Source of the DNA: Tetramitus jugosus
Taxonomy: Eukaryota; Heterolobosea; Eutetramitea; Acrasida; Vahlkampfiidae
Reading direction: 5' to 3'
Assembly: GCA_937625935.1 (NCBI GenBank)
Contig: OW569362.1
Coordinates: 434,001-498,000, forward strand
DNA length: 64,000 nt
The position numbers and the translations under genes are program-made. How positions within the stretch are numbered: the stretch's first letter is position 1; every line of letters begins with the position of its first letter. This document shows, in pieces, positions 52,078 through 63,500 of this stretch. Below the pieces are notes generated by a model that ran no database searches, had not been told where the DNA came from, and saw only the letters and a program-made list of their open reading frames with translations.

Positions 52078-52332
52078 GACTAACTAACTCGATGTTGTTG
52101 ATTGATATGTATTATTTTACTTTTGTTATTTACAGGAACGATATTATGTTACAAGGATTTTTCAGATAATAATGATGAGTGAACTGTGATCGCAAGTTCT
52201 TTCATTCATGCAGTGAATGTTGTTGTTGGAAGCTGAGCGTGTGTTTTTTGTGTGTTTGCGGAAGCTAAAAATGAACTTTTCAGTTCAGCAGAAAAGAGCC
52301 AAGTCGAAAACACACAGCACGCGTTGATTTGT

Positions 52333-53464
52333 TTATTCGTCTTCTTCGGAACCGTCATCATCACCATCCACTTCCTTGTTCTGTTCCTTCAATTGTTCCA
52401 ACAAGACACTCAATGAGTGGTCATCCTTTTCGTTGACAACTCTTGGTGCAGCCTTCACAACCAAATTACCATCATACTCCTTCATCGTTTGTTCAATGGT
52501 CTTAATTGCCTTTTCTAGTGTTTCGAGACCACGGGTCTTGTCATGTGATGTAGTCACCATGACATAGAGTGGTGGAGCGACAAGAGTAATCTTGATTGGC
52601 ATGTCATCAGTGCTCAAATCTTCTCCCTTGTGCAAAGCTTCCTTGATCGCATCGATACCAGCCTTGGAGAAGCATGTGACTTCAATATCAGCACGCATCT
52701 TGACTGGTTGAGGCTTCAACTTGTGTTGAATAATTTCCAACAGTTCCTTCCTGATGTTCTCATTAGGGAATTCGATATTTTCCAAAACTTGATCAGGTTC
52801 AGTGATGGCAGCCTTGAATGCATCAAAAGCATGACCATACTTTCTATATAGTGGCCAACCAATCTTCTCATACAAGAATTCAATATCATTGTTTGTTACT
52901 TCAGCCAAATGACGCATCACAGAGTGAACAGCCTTTGATTTGTTGTATTTTTCTTCCAACTTTGGAATGTCTTCTGGTGCAACCTTACTCTTGGACAAAT
53001 CAATGTAGCCTATTGTTATTGTTATTGTTGTTGTTATGATGAGAGTCGATATTTTTTCATGTGATATGTGTTATGTGAAAATGATCATCATGGCGATCAA
53101 TCAAAAAAAATCATTGCGTCAAGTCAAAAAAAAAACAAGCGTGTCAGAGAGAGGTGAAGAACACGAATGATCAAAAATGTGTTGAGCGCTCACATTAGAA
53201 AACAGATAAAAACGTACCCTTTTCAGTATCGACTCTCAGGACAACGACAGCTTCTTGTCTACCGACACGAATCAATTGGGAAACAGAACGAATTCTCTTT
53301 CTGCTCAATTCACCAGACAAGATCAAACCTTCAATACCATCGTACTCCAATAGGGAAACATAGGCACCAATTTCAGAAATACTCTTGACACGGACCATGA
53401 CCAAATCGTCATTTTCTGGGTACTTTTGCTCGTAGAATCTGCAGTTCAAATTTTTTTTGCTCAT
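52333..53464 (-). CDS. EIF2S1: Translation initiation factor eIF2 alpha (two exons)
   Basis: Spliced model: 53464-53218 and 53009-52333, 307 aa; GTACGT donor, TAG acceptor, 208-bp intron. Part of the eIF2 complex that brings initiator tRNA to the ribosome. The S1 domain starts near residue 10 ([10 protein letters not shown]) and holds the stress-kinase target: Ser54 in [10 protein letters not shown], equivalent to human Ser51 (numbered without Met). [15 protein letters not shown] follows across the splice, then the helical domain ([10 protein letters not shown]) and the C-terminal alpha-beta domain with an acidic end. The stop is inside AATAAA (52332-52337, minus). Confidence 0.97.
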
Positions 53465-54792
53465 TATTGTGATTTGCTATTTGTTGTTGTTGCTTGAGAA
53501 GTTTGTGTGATTTTTTTTCGTTTTTGCGATAATACCCCTCTTGCAGCTGGAGATTGAACCGGAGTGGAGAATCAGAGAATTTTTTTTGAATCAAAAAACA
53601 CCGACAACGATCATACAACGGCAAGTGATTCAGAGTGTACGAAGGATGACGATACAATCTTATTTCAAATTGATCAGCTGCAATTTCCTTCAAAGTTGCT
53701 TCTCGAACAGCACCGAGGTGTAGATTGCGCAGATGTCAAATTCAATTTTGAGTATCGATTGTTTTCTGAAGGAGATGTCGAAGGAGATGTCGCCACCAAC
53801 CTAGCGTAATCCATTACAAAAAGGAGTGGTCGAGAAAAACTTTACCAAACAAATGAAAAAGGTTATTACACTGCTGTCTGTGCGGTCTATGGTTTCATGA
53901 TTGTTTCTCTTTGAGATCCCACTTTCTTAGACTTTCATTATCCAACTCTGAGCCCTCTCCCAACTTAGGATCATACTTAAGTATTACTACTTTCAGGAAA
54001 TGATTGCCTTCCTCGCCCATGGGGATGAATGGGAATACAACTGACGAGTCTTCCTCGAAATACTAAGAATTGTACATAATAAAATCGATCCTCTGCAACG
54101 GATTGAGGGACCCAAGAATGATTTTCCTTGAAGGAGCTAATTCTAAATCAGAAATTAGTTCAATTACTGCGGTAATGAAAAACTTTTGATATTTCCTGGT
54201 GATACATACCCTGCGTTGGGTCACGACCAGTCGTAGTTCGGAAAAACAGGAGTTTTTTTGGATCAACTAACGCCGACAGTGACAAAACTCCAACAATCAT
54301 GAAGCTGAAGATTTGAGTGGGCTCACGTGATGATGACGAGTGATCATATTTAAGAAGTCACTTTTCTCTCATCTTCACACAGTGGAATGATACTATTGGA
54401 TGATCATAACCTCTCCAAAATTTCTTGATAATCCAGCTTTGTCAAATTAAAATTAGATTATCCAAAATAAGATACTCCTTGAACGTTGACCCACGTCCAT
54501 ATCTATCCATCTGACAACGTTTGGATAGATCTCGAAAGACAATAAATGGCTCGCTCACAGTTCTCTTTTGAAAGCAGCAAGAACACTCATAATAACACCA
54601 ATTATTTGTCTGCTTCTTCCTCTGTCTCAGACAAAATAATAGAATAAGAACAAACAACCATAATATTAGCTATTATCAAAGAAGAAGTGCTCCTACCTCG
54701 GCGAATCATTTTCTACCACACATAACTAATAGAAGAACTAACAACAAGATCAACTGAACAATTACCACGTACACACTACCATATCTCATTGC
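53465..54792. other. Long intergenic region between eIF2 alpha and ankyrin gene
   Basis: About 1.3 kb. An open plus-strand stretch at about 53564-53809 is coding-like (acidic, ending G-D-V-E-G-D-V-A-T-N-L) but has no ATG in frame and an in-frame stop just before it, so I do not call it a gene. From 53810 to about 54790 no gene, repeat or RNA structure was recognised. Confidence 0.4.
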
Positions 54793-56175
54793 ATGTCTCA
54801 ACCAACATCTGCTCCTCCTCAATTATCCAACATGAATCACATGTTTGCTCCTTCTCCTCACCATCACCATCCTCACCATCATCACCACCAATCCCATGAT
54901 AACAATAACAATAATAGTAATAATGCTAATAGTAGTAGTAGTAGTGGTAGAGCGATAAACAATAACACGACAAGCATCAATGTTGTTGGAACTTCATCTT
55001 CGAGAGCTCTTCCTGGCATTCTCGATGATAATAGTAATAATAATAATAGACCTACAATCTCCGCCTACAATCCAATGACCAAGAATCAATTTCTGCAGCA
55101 CGTCATACACAACCATATCCAACAAGTCAAGGTTGCACTGGATCATCAACCTGATCTTATCCATGCCAAAACAACAGATCATTTTCATTACACTGCACTG
55201 CACAGGGCATCTCAGTTGGGGTTCATTGAAATTGTGGACTTGTTGTTGAACAAGGGAGCTGATATCAATGAATTGAGTGATAGAGTCTCATGGAGAGCTT
55301 GTTTGTTGGCTGCCAAGCACGGACATGTTCACGTGGTCAAGAGTCTGTTGGACGCAGGTGAAGATGTGAACGTTCAGTTGGCCTACACGAAAAATCGGTT
55401 CACTTGTCTCCATTTTGCTGCACAGTATGGTCACTCTGACCTTGCGCGCATGCTGCTACAGGATTACAAGGCAAGAATCGATATTGTGAGTGCGAATGGG
55501 TTGCGGCCGATTCACACTGCGGCCAACTTTGGCAATTTTGAGATTGTTGACTTGATATTGGCCGCTGGAGAGAACATTAATGAACGACATAATTCACCAT
55601 GGAAATATACACCATTGCACTGGGCTGTGCAAGAGAATAAGACTAACACCGTAGAGCTTTTGTTAAAGAGAGGTGCCGATGTGAATTCAGTGACGGGCAA
55701 CACAAACTTGACTCCGTTGATACAATCCGCGACAAAGAATTTTCCTGATATTGCGCGGTTGTTGCTGGCGTACGGTGCGGATTATCGTATCGCCAATAAG
55801 CATGGTCTGAGGGCTGTCCATATTGCTGCCAGTAGCAACAGCGTGGAGGCATTGCGTGTCATACTTGATCATGCTTCTCCATCAGAGCTCTATGCTCTCG
55901 CCAAGAGCAATGCCAGAGAGTGTGATCCTCTGCGGTTTGCGATCACAGCAAAAGCCAAAGATTGCGTACTAGAGTTGATCAATCGAGGAGTGAATACGAA
56001 TGGAGTGTTGGAATGGATGGAAGAGTGGGATCTCATCTCCAAGAACCCCTGCCCGATACTAGAAACAATACGAAATCATGAGGCCTCCATCGTTTACCGT
56101 CGTGGAATCGTGATGCAGAATTGTGCTGCCACTAAGAAATTTGTAGATATTGAAATCATTACCCAAACAATGTAA
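54793..56175 (+). CDS. Ankyrin-repeat protein
   Basis: 460 aa, intronless. Residues 1-95 are His/Asn/Ser-rich low complexity. From about 100 to 370, seven to eight ankyrin repeats follow (Y-T-A-L-H-R-A-S-Q-L-G-F-I-E-I-V-D-L-L-L, F-T-C-L-H-F-A-A-Q-Y-G-H-S, L-R-P-I-H-T-A-A-N-F-G, Y-T-P-L-H-W-A-V-Q-E-N-K). The last ~85 residues are not repeat-like. A protein-interaction scaffold; partners unknown. Confidence 0.85.
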   Translation: MSQPTSAPPQLSNMNHMFAPSPHHHHPHHHHHQSHDNNNNNSNNANSSSSSGRAINNNTTSINVVGTSSSRALPGILDDNSNNNNRPTISAYNPMTKNQFLQHVIHNHIQQVKVALDHQPDLIHAKTTDHFHYTALHRASQLGFIEIVDLLLNKGADINELSDRVSWRACLLAAKHGHVHVVKSLLDAGEDVNVQLAYTKNRFTCLHFAAQYGHSDLARMLLQDYKARIDIVSANGLRPIHTAANFGNFEIVDLILAAGENINERHNSPWKYTPLHWAVQENKTNTVELLLKRGADVNSVTGNTNLTPLIQSATKNFPDIARLLLAYGADYRIANKHGLRAVHIAASSNSVEALRVILDHASPSELYALAKSNARECDPLRFAITAKAKDCVLELINRGVNTNGVLEWMEEWDLISKNPCPILETIRNHEASIVYRRGIVMQNCAATKKFVDIEIITQTM

Positions 56176-56240
56176 AATATAAAAACAAGCTAGAGCTACT
56201 TTTTGGTTTATAATTCCTCACTTGTTCGTTTTCTTTCGAG

Positions 56241-59007
56241 CTAGAAACTTGGAGATTCCGGCTCCTTGGCGTCAGTCTTTGATGGGTCTTGACTGAGCAG
56301 CATCACATCGTCTTCATCGACAATACTGGAGCTGCTCACGTTCTGTGACGGAGGTCCCATTTGGTGTGCGAGTGAAACAAGTTGTTTCCGTATGTACTTT
56401 CGCTTCCGGCTCACAGTTGAAGCAAGGAATAGTCTACTGTTGTTCACCGGTAGTTCAAACAGCTCGGTTGCATCGTCATCATTCGTTCTTGCTTCCTTGG
56501 AGTCAAAGTACCGTCTGACAATTTCCTCCGTGTACTGCAATATATAGACTCCACAGTCACAAAAGTTATCTTGTTGAGGAAGTTGAGCAGAGTGCACCGG
56601 GATATTGTCATCTGTCAATTGAATTGCAGGACGATCAGGGTATTCGAATTTGTATCTCTGCTCCAGAAAGTTTCTTAGGTTGGATATGACGCGCCGATTT
56701 GGATGGTTACCTAATGAATCACAGTACATGATCATGCACTGATCATCATCGGTTGCAACTGTGTTATCTCTGTATTGTGGTGGAATAAGATTCGTGGGAT
56801 TGCAGATGACAAAAAGTGTCCAATGAGCTGATTCACAAACAGGAACGAAAATCAACTCACTCTCAAACAGTTTTTCTCCACTTGCAGTTCGTTGTGAACA
56901 TCTGACAACATCGTTACGTAGCACTGGATAGAATTGGGAGTTCAATAGAATGAATTTTCCCTTGTGTTTTTGTCCGAGCTCGCTGTGAGAGATGTGTTGG
57001 TACCAATAATCAATGATATTGTCATTCAGAAACTCTCCATCATTCAATCTGACTAAATCTCCATTCGTAATGTGAATATTGTATTTCTTTACGATAACTT
57101 CACTCGGATTCTGCCAAATCATGCAGTCATCTGACTGGTCGCTAGCCTGTTTTGTTCTATTTTCAAGCAATACCATACTCTGTTCCTCTTCATCTGTATC
57201 CACATCATCATCCAAGATGCGCTTTTTCCGAGCGGTAGTTAAACGAGGACTCGGCGCTGATCGATGAGACAACGAAGATAGTCGCTGAACTCGGTCAGGC
57301 TTGAATGAGTAATCAAACGAAGGATTATTGAAATCTTGAGAAATGGACTTGTTGTTGGTTGGGCTAGACAGAATAGACGAACACTCGTGGTGTGGACGCT
57401 TGAGCAACTTCTCCAAATCGACATCCATCTTTTGAATCAACTGATCATGCGTGATCTCTGTGCAATTGCTTTCACCGAACCAATCATTCATTGAAACATC
57501 TCCCTTCGTGTTCACAACCACAATACGGTTCTTGCTCGAATCACAATCAAAATACGTAATATCAACACCACAAATATTCTCAGAGTATCGAAATGCAAAG
57601 CACTCGGGCATTGATTTGGTTTTTTTCATGTGATATCGCTCAATGGAGTACTTTGATGAAAATTGAATCAATTGCCATGAAGGTGCATTATTGCACGTAA
57701 TATAGGAATCAAAAATGGACAATTTCAGAGTACTAGCATCACAAGACAAAAATTTGCATTTCGTGGCAGAGCACATCATATAGATTGAATTTGAATCATC
57801 ATCACTAACATGTGATTTTCGTTTAGTTTTGCTATTGCTATCCAGTATCGTGCTTTTCGTCTTACTCGTTGGTTTCTCCTCTGCAAACAAATCTTCATCC
57901 ACTTCCACACGTTTCATTGACACGAGTGATGAATGATAAGTCTTGTTACCATGTTGTGCATCGACCGCTGCACTTTTCGAATGAATTTTCGGTAATCGCT
58001 CAAATTTTGTTTTTGAATGAACGTCCAACATCGATGTGCCACTACTACTACCTGTTCGATTGACAAGATTCTTAATGTTGTTGTTGCTACTCGATGTTTG
58101 TTGCTTGTTTCGATGCTTCCTCACTGATATAATATCATTCATCTCTTTAAAGTCATCATCGTCATCGTCATCATCATTATCGCCATCATTCACATCATTG
58201 TCATACGTTTCATCAAATAAGCGAGTTCGTTCTCTGACTAGTAGTTTCTTTGGAGCAGAATGAAGTGATTTGACTTGAATGGCTCTTCCTGCACTTGCTC
58301 CACTACTATTATTCGTTGTTAATGGAGAGAAAAGACTATTTGTTGTTGATGTTACTCTATTCTTGTTTGGTGACGCAGCAATATGTGTTTCTCTGAATTT
58401 TTTCAAGACAGATGGAACATTGTTTCTTGTTTCTTCAGCAATGAGTGATGATCTTCGATTGATTGTACTACTACCACTTGAACTACTGCTACTACTATTT
58501 GTCATTTTTAGTGGTACTTTCATGTGTTCGTTTGGACGTGATTTCAATGATGATGATGATGATGACGAAGAGGAGGAGGAGGAAGATAGGGAGGATGATG
58601 ATGATGAAGAAGAAGAAGGTGGAGAAGATGAATCATGATGAGTCGACATTGAAATTCGTTGTCTCTTGTTTTGATGATGATTTGATGTTGTTGTTGTTGA
58701 GTCAGCAATGTTGCTTCTCAAGCGTTTTCTGTTATCATTGTGATGGTGATTGTTCGTTGTTGGGACAGAAGTCTGATGTCAAATAAATGTGTTAGCTATT
58801 GTGGTGATACAATACAAAAAAGGCACATGGAGCAGAGTTGAATGGAGGAAGAGCTTTGCTTACAGTTTTAGTCTTGTACTCTTCGATAGAGCTTGCGATA
58901 AAAGCATTCTTTGGCATTCTATGGCAAACGTTGTCAACGATTGACTTTTGTTGTTTCTTTTTTTGCGCAGTTTCTGATTTTTGTGGAAGCTGCTCAAGAA
59001 AGACCAT
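56241..59007 (-). CDS. SENP/Ulp1-type SUMO protease (two exons)
   Basis: Spliced model: 59007-58864 and 58772-56241, 891 aa; GTAAGC donor, CAG acceptor, 91-bp intron. The main reading frame has no ATG near its start, so an upstream exon is needed; the exon at 59007 supplies one in phase. The C48 cysteine-protease domain fills the C-terminal third: D-G-E-F-L-N-D-N-I-I-D-Y-W-Y, the catalytic His698 in A-H-W-T-L-F-V, Asp in Y-C-D-S-L-G, the oxyanion Gln in L-P-Q-Q-D-N, and Cys788 in D-C-G-V-Y. It would mature SUMO precursors or remove SUMO. The N-terminal half is Ser-rich and disordered, with basic nuclear-signal-like patches. The layout is closest to SENP6/7. Confidence 0.85.
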
Positions 59008-59124
59008 GGTGTTCACACTGTTTAGCAAGAGCTCTTCGAAAGAGAACAGGTGCTTGGAAGCAAGTGAAAAGTTGGTGAGTGTTCTGAACTGGTGAGCTGA
59101 ATGCTCTCGTCTCTGCATTGTCAA

Positions 59125-59221
59125 ATGGATCCAACAAGAAGCTTCCAAAAAACAATTTTCGCTGGTTGGTACATTGCTGGAGCAGTGTTAGTGTTGATAG
59201 GATACCCAGGTCGACCTGTTG
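59125..59221 (+). CDS. Possible first exon of a small membrane protein
   Basis: An ATG at 59125 opens a stretch reading M-D-P-T-R-S-F-Q-K-T-I-F-A-G-W-Y then a hydrophobic segment I-A-G-A-V-L-V-L-I-G-Y, stopping at a GTACGT donor-like site at 59222. An acceptor-like TTCCGCAG near 59320 joins to Gln/Pro-rich sequence, but the joins I tried give a stop or shift frame, so no complete model can be offered. It starts 117 bp from the proposed SENP start, in divergent orientation. Confidence 0.25.
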
Positions 59222-59625
59222 CATGTACGTTCGGAATGGGATCTCAATCCAGTCTGCTTGTTGTGCATTGGATTTCCTAAACACAAGTCGTACTTAACTA
59301 TCAACCGTACTTTCCGCAGGAGGCGGAGAAAAAAATTCGTTCAAGTTCTCATGCAACCACAGCAGCAACGAATGCCAGAACCACCACAGGTACAGGCACA
59401 GGCACAAGCACAACTGACAGTTGTTCAACAAATTGGCGATAGTCAGCAGCTGAACAGAAAAAAAAGTGTTAAATCTCCTCAAAGTGACTTGCTTTTTGAC
59501 AAGAATCCATCTTCTATGCCCTTTAATTTAAATTTTGAATCAATTATCCACTCTCTTGCTCTTCCCTTCTTGTTCAGATTTCCCCAAAATTCTTCCGACA
59601 ACAAACACACAAAAAACAACAGAAA

Positions 59626-60490
59626 ATGTCATCAGATGGTATGTGAGCTAATCAATCATAATCACTGCTGGTACCATATGCAACGTCTCATTCACCGCCC
59701 CTTGTTCTTTTTCTTTGAATTTATGATAGATAGTGGAGAAATTCTATATGTCGTCTTGGCCAGACAAGATCAGATTCTAGTGGAGCATTGCAACCCTAGT
59801 GTACGTTCAGGCAATTATCAAAAAACAGTTCAATCCATGCTGTTAAAAATGCCAAAGTCCAACTCGAGAATGATCTTTACACATGACAAGTTTAATTTCA
59901 ATTGTGAAGTGTTTAACGGCTTCTGTATCATATGTATGTGTGACGCGAATTTTAGTGCCGGAGTCACATTTAATTTCATTAATGATATCAAGACAAAGTG
60001 GTTCGAAATGTATACTAGTAAGAATAATGGTGGAGAAGAGTTGAATGATATGAATGATAGTAGTAGTGGTAGTAGCAGTGGTAGTGGTAATAATAATATT
60101 GGACTCTCTCAGTCCAATCTTAAATCGTTCAAGTCTGTTCTTCAAAAGAGAATGCACTTTTTTAATACGGATCCGTCGGCAAATAAGATTAAGAGACTGA
60201 AGAATCAAATTGCAGATGTCAAGGAAGAAATGGTGAATAATATTGAGAAGACATTGTTGAGAGGAGAGAAGATTGAATTGTTGGTTGATAGGACGAACAC
60301 ATTGAGAGATACGGCGACAAATTTCAAGGGCAAGAGCAAAACGTTGAAGAGATCCATGATTGGAAAGTGGATTGCTGTGGCTGCTCTCATAATCTTCTTG
60401 TTTCTGGGCTTGGGTTCCGCACTTTTCTTTTATTTATGTGGTGGAATCAAATGCATCGAATCACTAAAGAAGAATAAGAACAGTGGATAA
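59626..60490 (+). CDS. VAMP7-type longin R-SNARE (two exons)
   Basis: Spliced model: 59626-59638 and 59730-60490, 257 aa; the first coding exon is only 13 nt, with a GTATGT donor and a TAG acceptor joining in frame. The longin domain follows (I-L-Y-V-V-L-A-R-Q-D-Q-I-L-V, N-F-I-N-D-I-K), then a Ser/Asn/Gly-rich insert, and the SNARE motif (N-I-E-K-T-L-L-R-G-E-K-I-E-L-L) with the zero-layer Arg of R-SNAREs. A hydrophobic C-terminal anchor (V-A-A-L-I-I-F-L-F-L-G-L) and short luminal tail complete it. Mediates late-endosome/lysosome and secretory fusion. AATAAA at about 60512. Confidence 0.9.
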
Positions 60491-60526
60491 TGACAACAAT
60501 TTTTCGAAGCAATAAACAAGAAGTTT

Positions 60527-63500
60527 CTATACGTTTACGAATTGACTCTGCAGTTGTTGGTCTATCACCACGGCACTTGTAGACTTCTGGTTGTTGCCCT
60601 TTGGAAATGTTAGTATGCCCAAGTTATGGTCAGGTGGTGTTAAGATTGCAGCTTTTGGTGACACACTGTTTTGTGACTGATAATTCATGAACGAGAGCCA
60701 AACTGAGGCGTAATCAACCTTGGAGATGCTGTGAATTATCTTCTGTGCCATCGTTTGCATATCGTTTGGCAATCTATGGTCAAGCAGCGGTAACACAAGG
60801 TCACAAATCGCATACGCGTGTAGGCATTGTTTGGTACCTCCTGTCGACAAGCGTCTCATAAAAACATTCGAGGTGTCCTCTGTCAGCGCATGTATGAAGT
60901 GCAATAGCGAGACATGCAACTTGTACTCGGGAGTAGTTCGTACGTATGAGTATGGATCACATGTTAATAATTCTCTTTGGTGTTTTGTTCTCTGGTTGTG
61001 TTGTTCGAGAGTGTTCAAGTATTTCAGACATGCCTTGTTGTGGACTATACCTGGGGTGTTGTCTCTTTGGAGTAATGGATGTGACTGTATTCGAGGCCAA
61101 ATATCCTCAATGACCTTACCATACATAAAGTCATCGCAGTATTTAATGAGGTGCTCCATGAGATCGAGAACCTTTTGTTGAACTGGTATTCTCTCAGAAT
61201 TCGACATGACTCTCGATAAGATGGATGGCCAAATGGAGTGCACCAATGGGAGAGCTTTGTCATCTAAGGTATCATCGTTCATGAAAACTCCTAAACTATT
61301 CTTCAAAATGTCGATTATATGTATCTGAATATGCATGTCGCTCATCGTAATAAAATTTTTGCACCGACCCAATATCTGCTGAACAAGATCGCGTTCCCTC
61401 AAAATATAATCTGGATGTTGAATACCATTCTCTTCCTCATAATTATTCTCCATATTGGGGTCCGTTTCATCTTCAGATTGATAATCGTTTTCATCATCTT
61501 CAACTATCGGGCTTATATTAACTGGAGGAGTGTCTTTCATTTCATTCTTTGTTTTGCGGTCATAGCGCTTCTTACGTTCAACAACTACATGCACCACACT
61601 GCTCAGAATTGAGAAGAAGACAGGCATGAAACTATGCGAGTAGGTAGTACTCAAGTGATAGTCATCCAGAGCTGAAAATATACTGTCCAGCGTATCTTGC
61701 ATAACTGTAACTATGCTGGTGTCATTCATCTCGTCGTCCGAGATATAACTCTCTCTCAATGCCGCATAGTCAAACATTGTCCGTAATAAGCGAGGAGTTG
61801 AAGGATAAAGATTTAAATACTTCATCCGTTTTCTGATTTCATCAATGATGTAGTCCGAGTTCAGAACAATGAGGTTCGTAACACGCTGTCGCTGTGTTTG
61901 ATTATCATACGAGTCTGTTTTTGCTATTCTATCAAGTGTGAGAAGTGCACTATGAACCACATGTTGATAGGGTCCACCAATATGCTCGAGAATATGAAAC
62001 AAAGCGCGAAGTAAATATGAATTTCTTGTGGACTGATGCCAGGTTTGCTCGTTAGGATGAACTCGGTTGAGAACCTCAAAAAATGTACCCACGCTCTCTA
62101 GAAGTAAGCAAGCCAGCAATGCATTATTTTGAGTTAATTCGACAGATACATTGTCCTGTACAATTGCCGTGTTCCACAACCTTTCATCAAAATAATCCAA
62201 AAAGAGTTCATCAATAATATCCATCAGTACATATCTTTCTTCCATACAAGGATCACTGTTTGTTTCAATTTTCTCTGCGAATCCCATGATAATGTACTCT
62301 AAAATCAATACACATTCTTTGTGAAATGATGCAATTATGGAAGAAGGTGGTGCTTTTCGCTCGTTATTGGAGTATTGGTTGATCAGTTGTCTTAAATGAT
62401 GTACAAATAGATTAAATGTTTCTATTGTTGAGTACTTTCCAATGTTCCAACAAATAGAAACTGCTGCTCTCAATGTACTTTCATCTCTGAAATGCTTCAT
62501 GATTCTTTTGGGGTAATCGTAAATATCAGCATGAGAATTCGCAGATGAGATGCTTTCTTCGATAATTTTTGAATATGTTGTATAATCCAACTCGAATACA
62601 ATAAATAGAGCATATGAAATCTTCTCTATCATAGAATCTGATGCCTCTAAGATTTTGCGAAGATTGTTATGTGGTAACACTAATCTAATGTAAGATCCAG
62701 CAAGAATAAATACAGCTCTTTTCTCATCTTCGTTCACATTCAACATGCAAGAATTGGGTAATGAATGGATTAGAGATGAGAATCTCTCCATTATTAGACC
62801 TTGAATCCGCGCATCACTAAAGTACATGGATTGCTGATACTGAGAGAACACTTCATTCGCAATATCTGCATAGCTATTAGCAGGAGCGGATTCATCATTC
62901 GCGCTGATCATAATACACTCTATTGTTCTTGGTACACTCATCCATAATGTTTGATCACACTTCTCCAAGATAAGCTGACACGTTCGTACTAATTCTATTC
63001 GCATTTGAGGGGATTTTAAATGAGCGTAGTTCTCTGCACTGAATATGCGCTGAAGAAATGAATCAACATGCTTTCTCATATTTTGTAGTTTTCTAATTTG
63101 ATTTGTTATCGTAGTTTTCTCATCAGTATTAGTATTGTTGCTGGTTCTTAGATTCTGGAGCACCAAGTTGTATTCTGTTTGATTCATTTGCTCACTAATA
63201 TGACTATGACGGGATTCATCCTTCTCACTTGTTAGTACTTGCTGATTTCTTTCGTTGGAACACACCAACTCTAATATCACCCGAAAAGTTTTAAAGCTTT
63301 CACATATTACTCCCTGACTTAGTTTTGTACGGTTCGCAGGTCTATTGGATGGTGTAATTCCGTCTTTACTCATAGTGATACCAGGCAAAGTGTACAATAA
63401 TTTAAACAAGGAGCTCACAATACCCGGGAAAACACTCGTTAAAACATCTACATTATTAACAGCTTTCACCAAGACAGCAATGGTTATTAGACATTCCTCT

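Noticed and set aside
53564-53809. Acidic 81-codon plus-strand open stretch after eIF2 alpha
   Set aside because: No ATG in frame and an in-frame TGA just upstream; without an upstream exon it cannot be translated.
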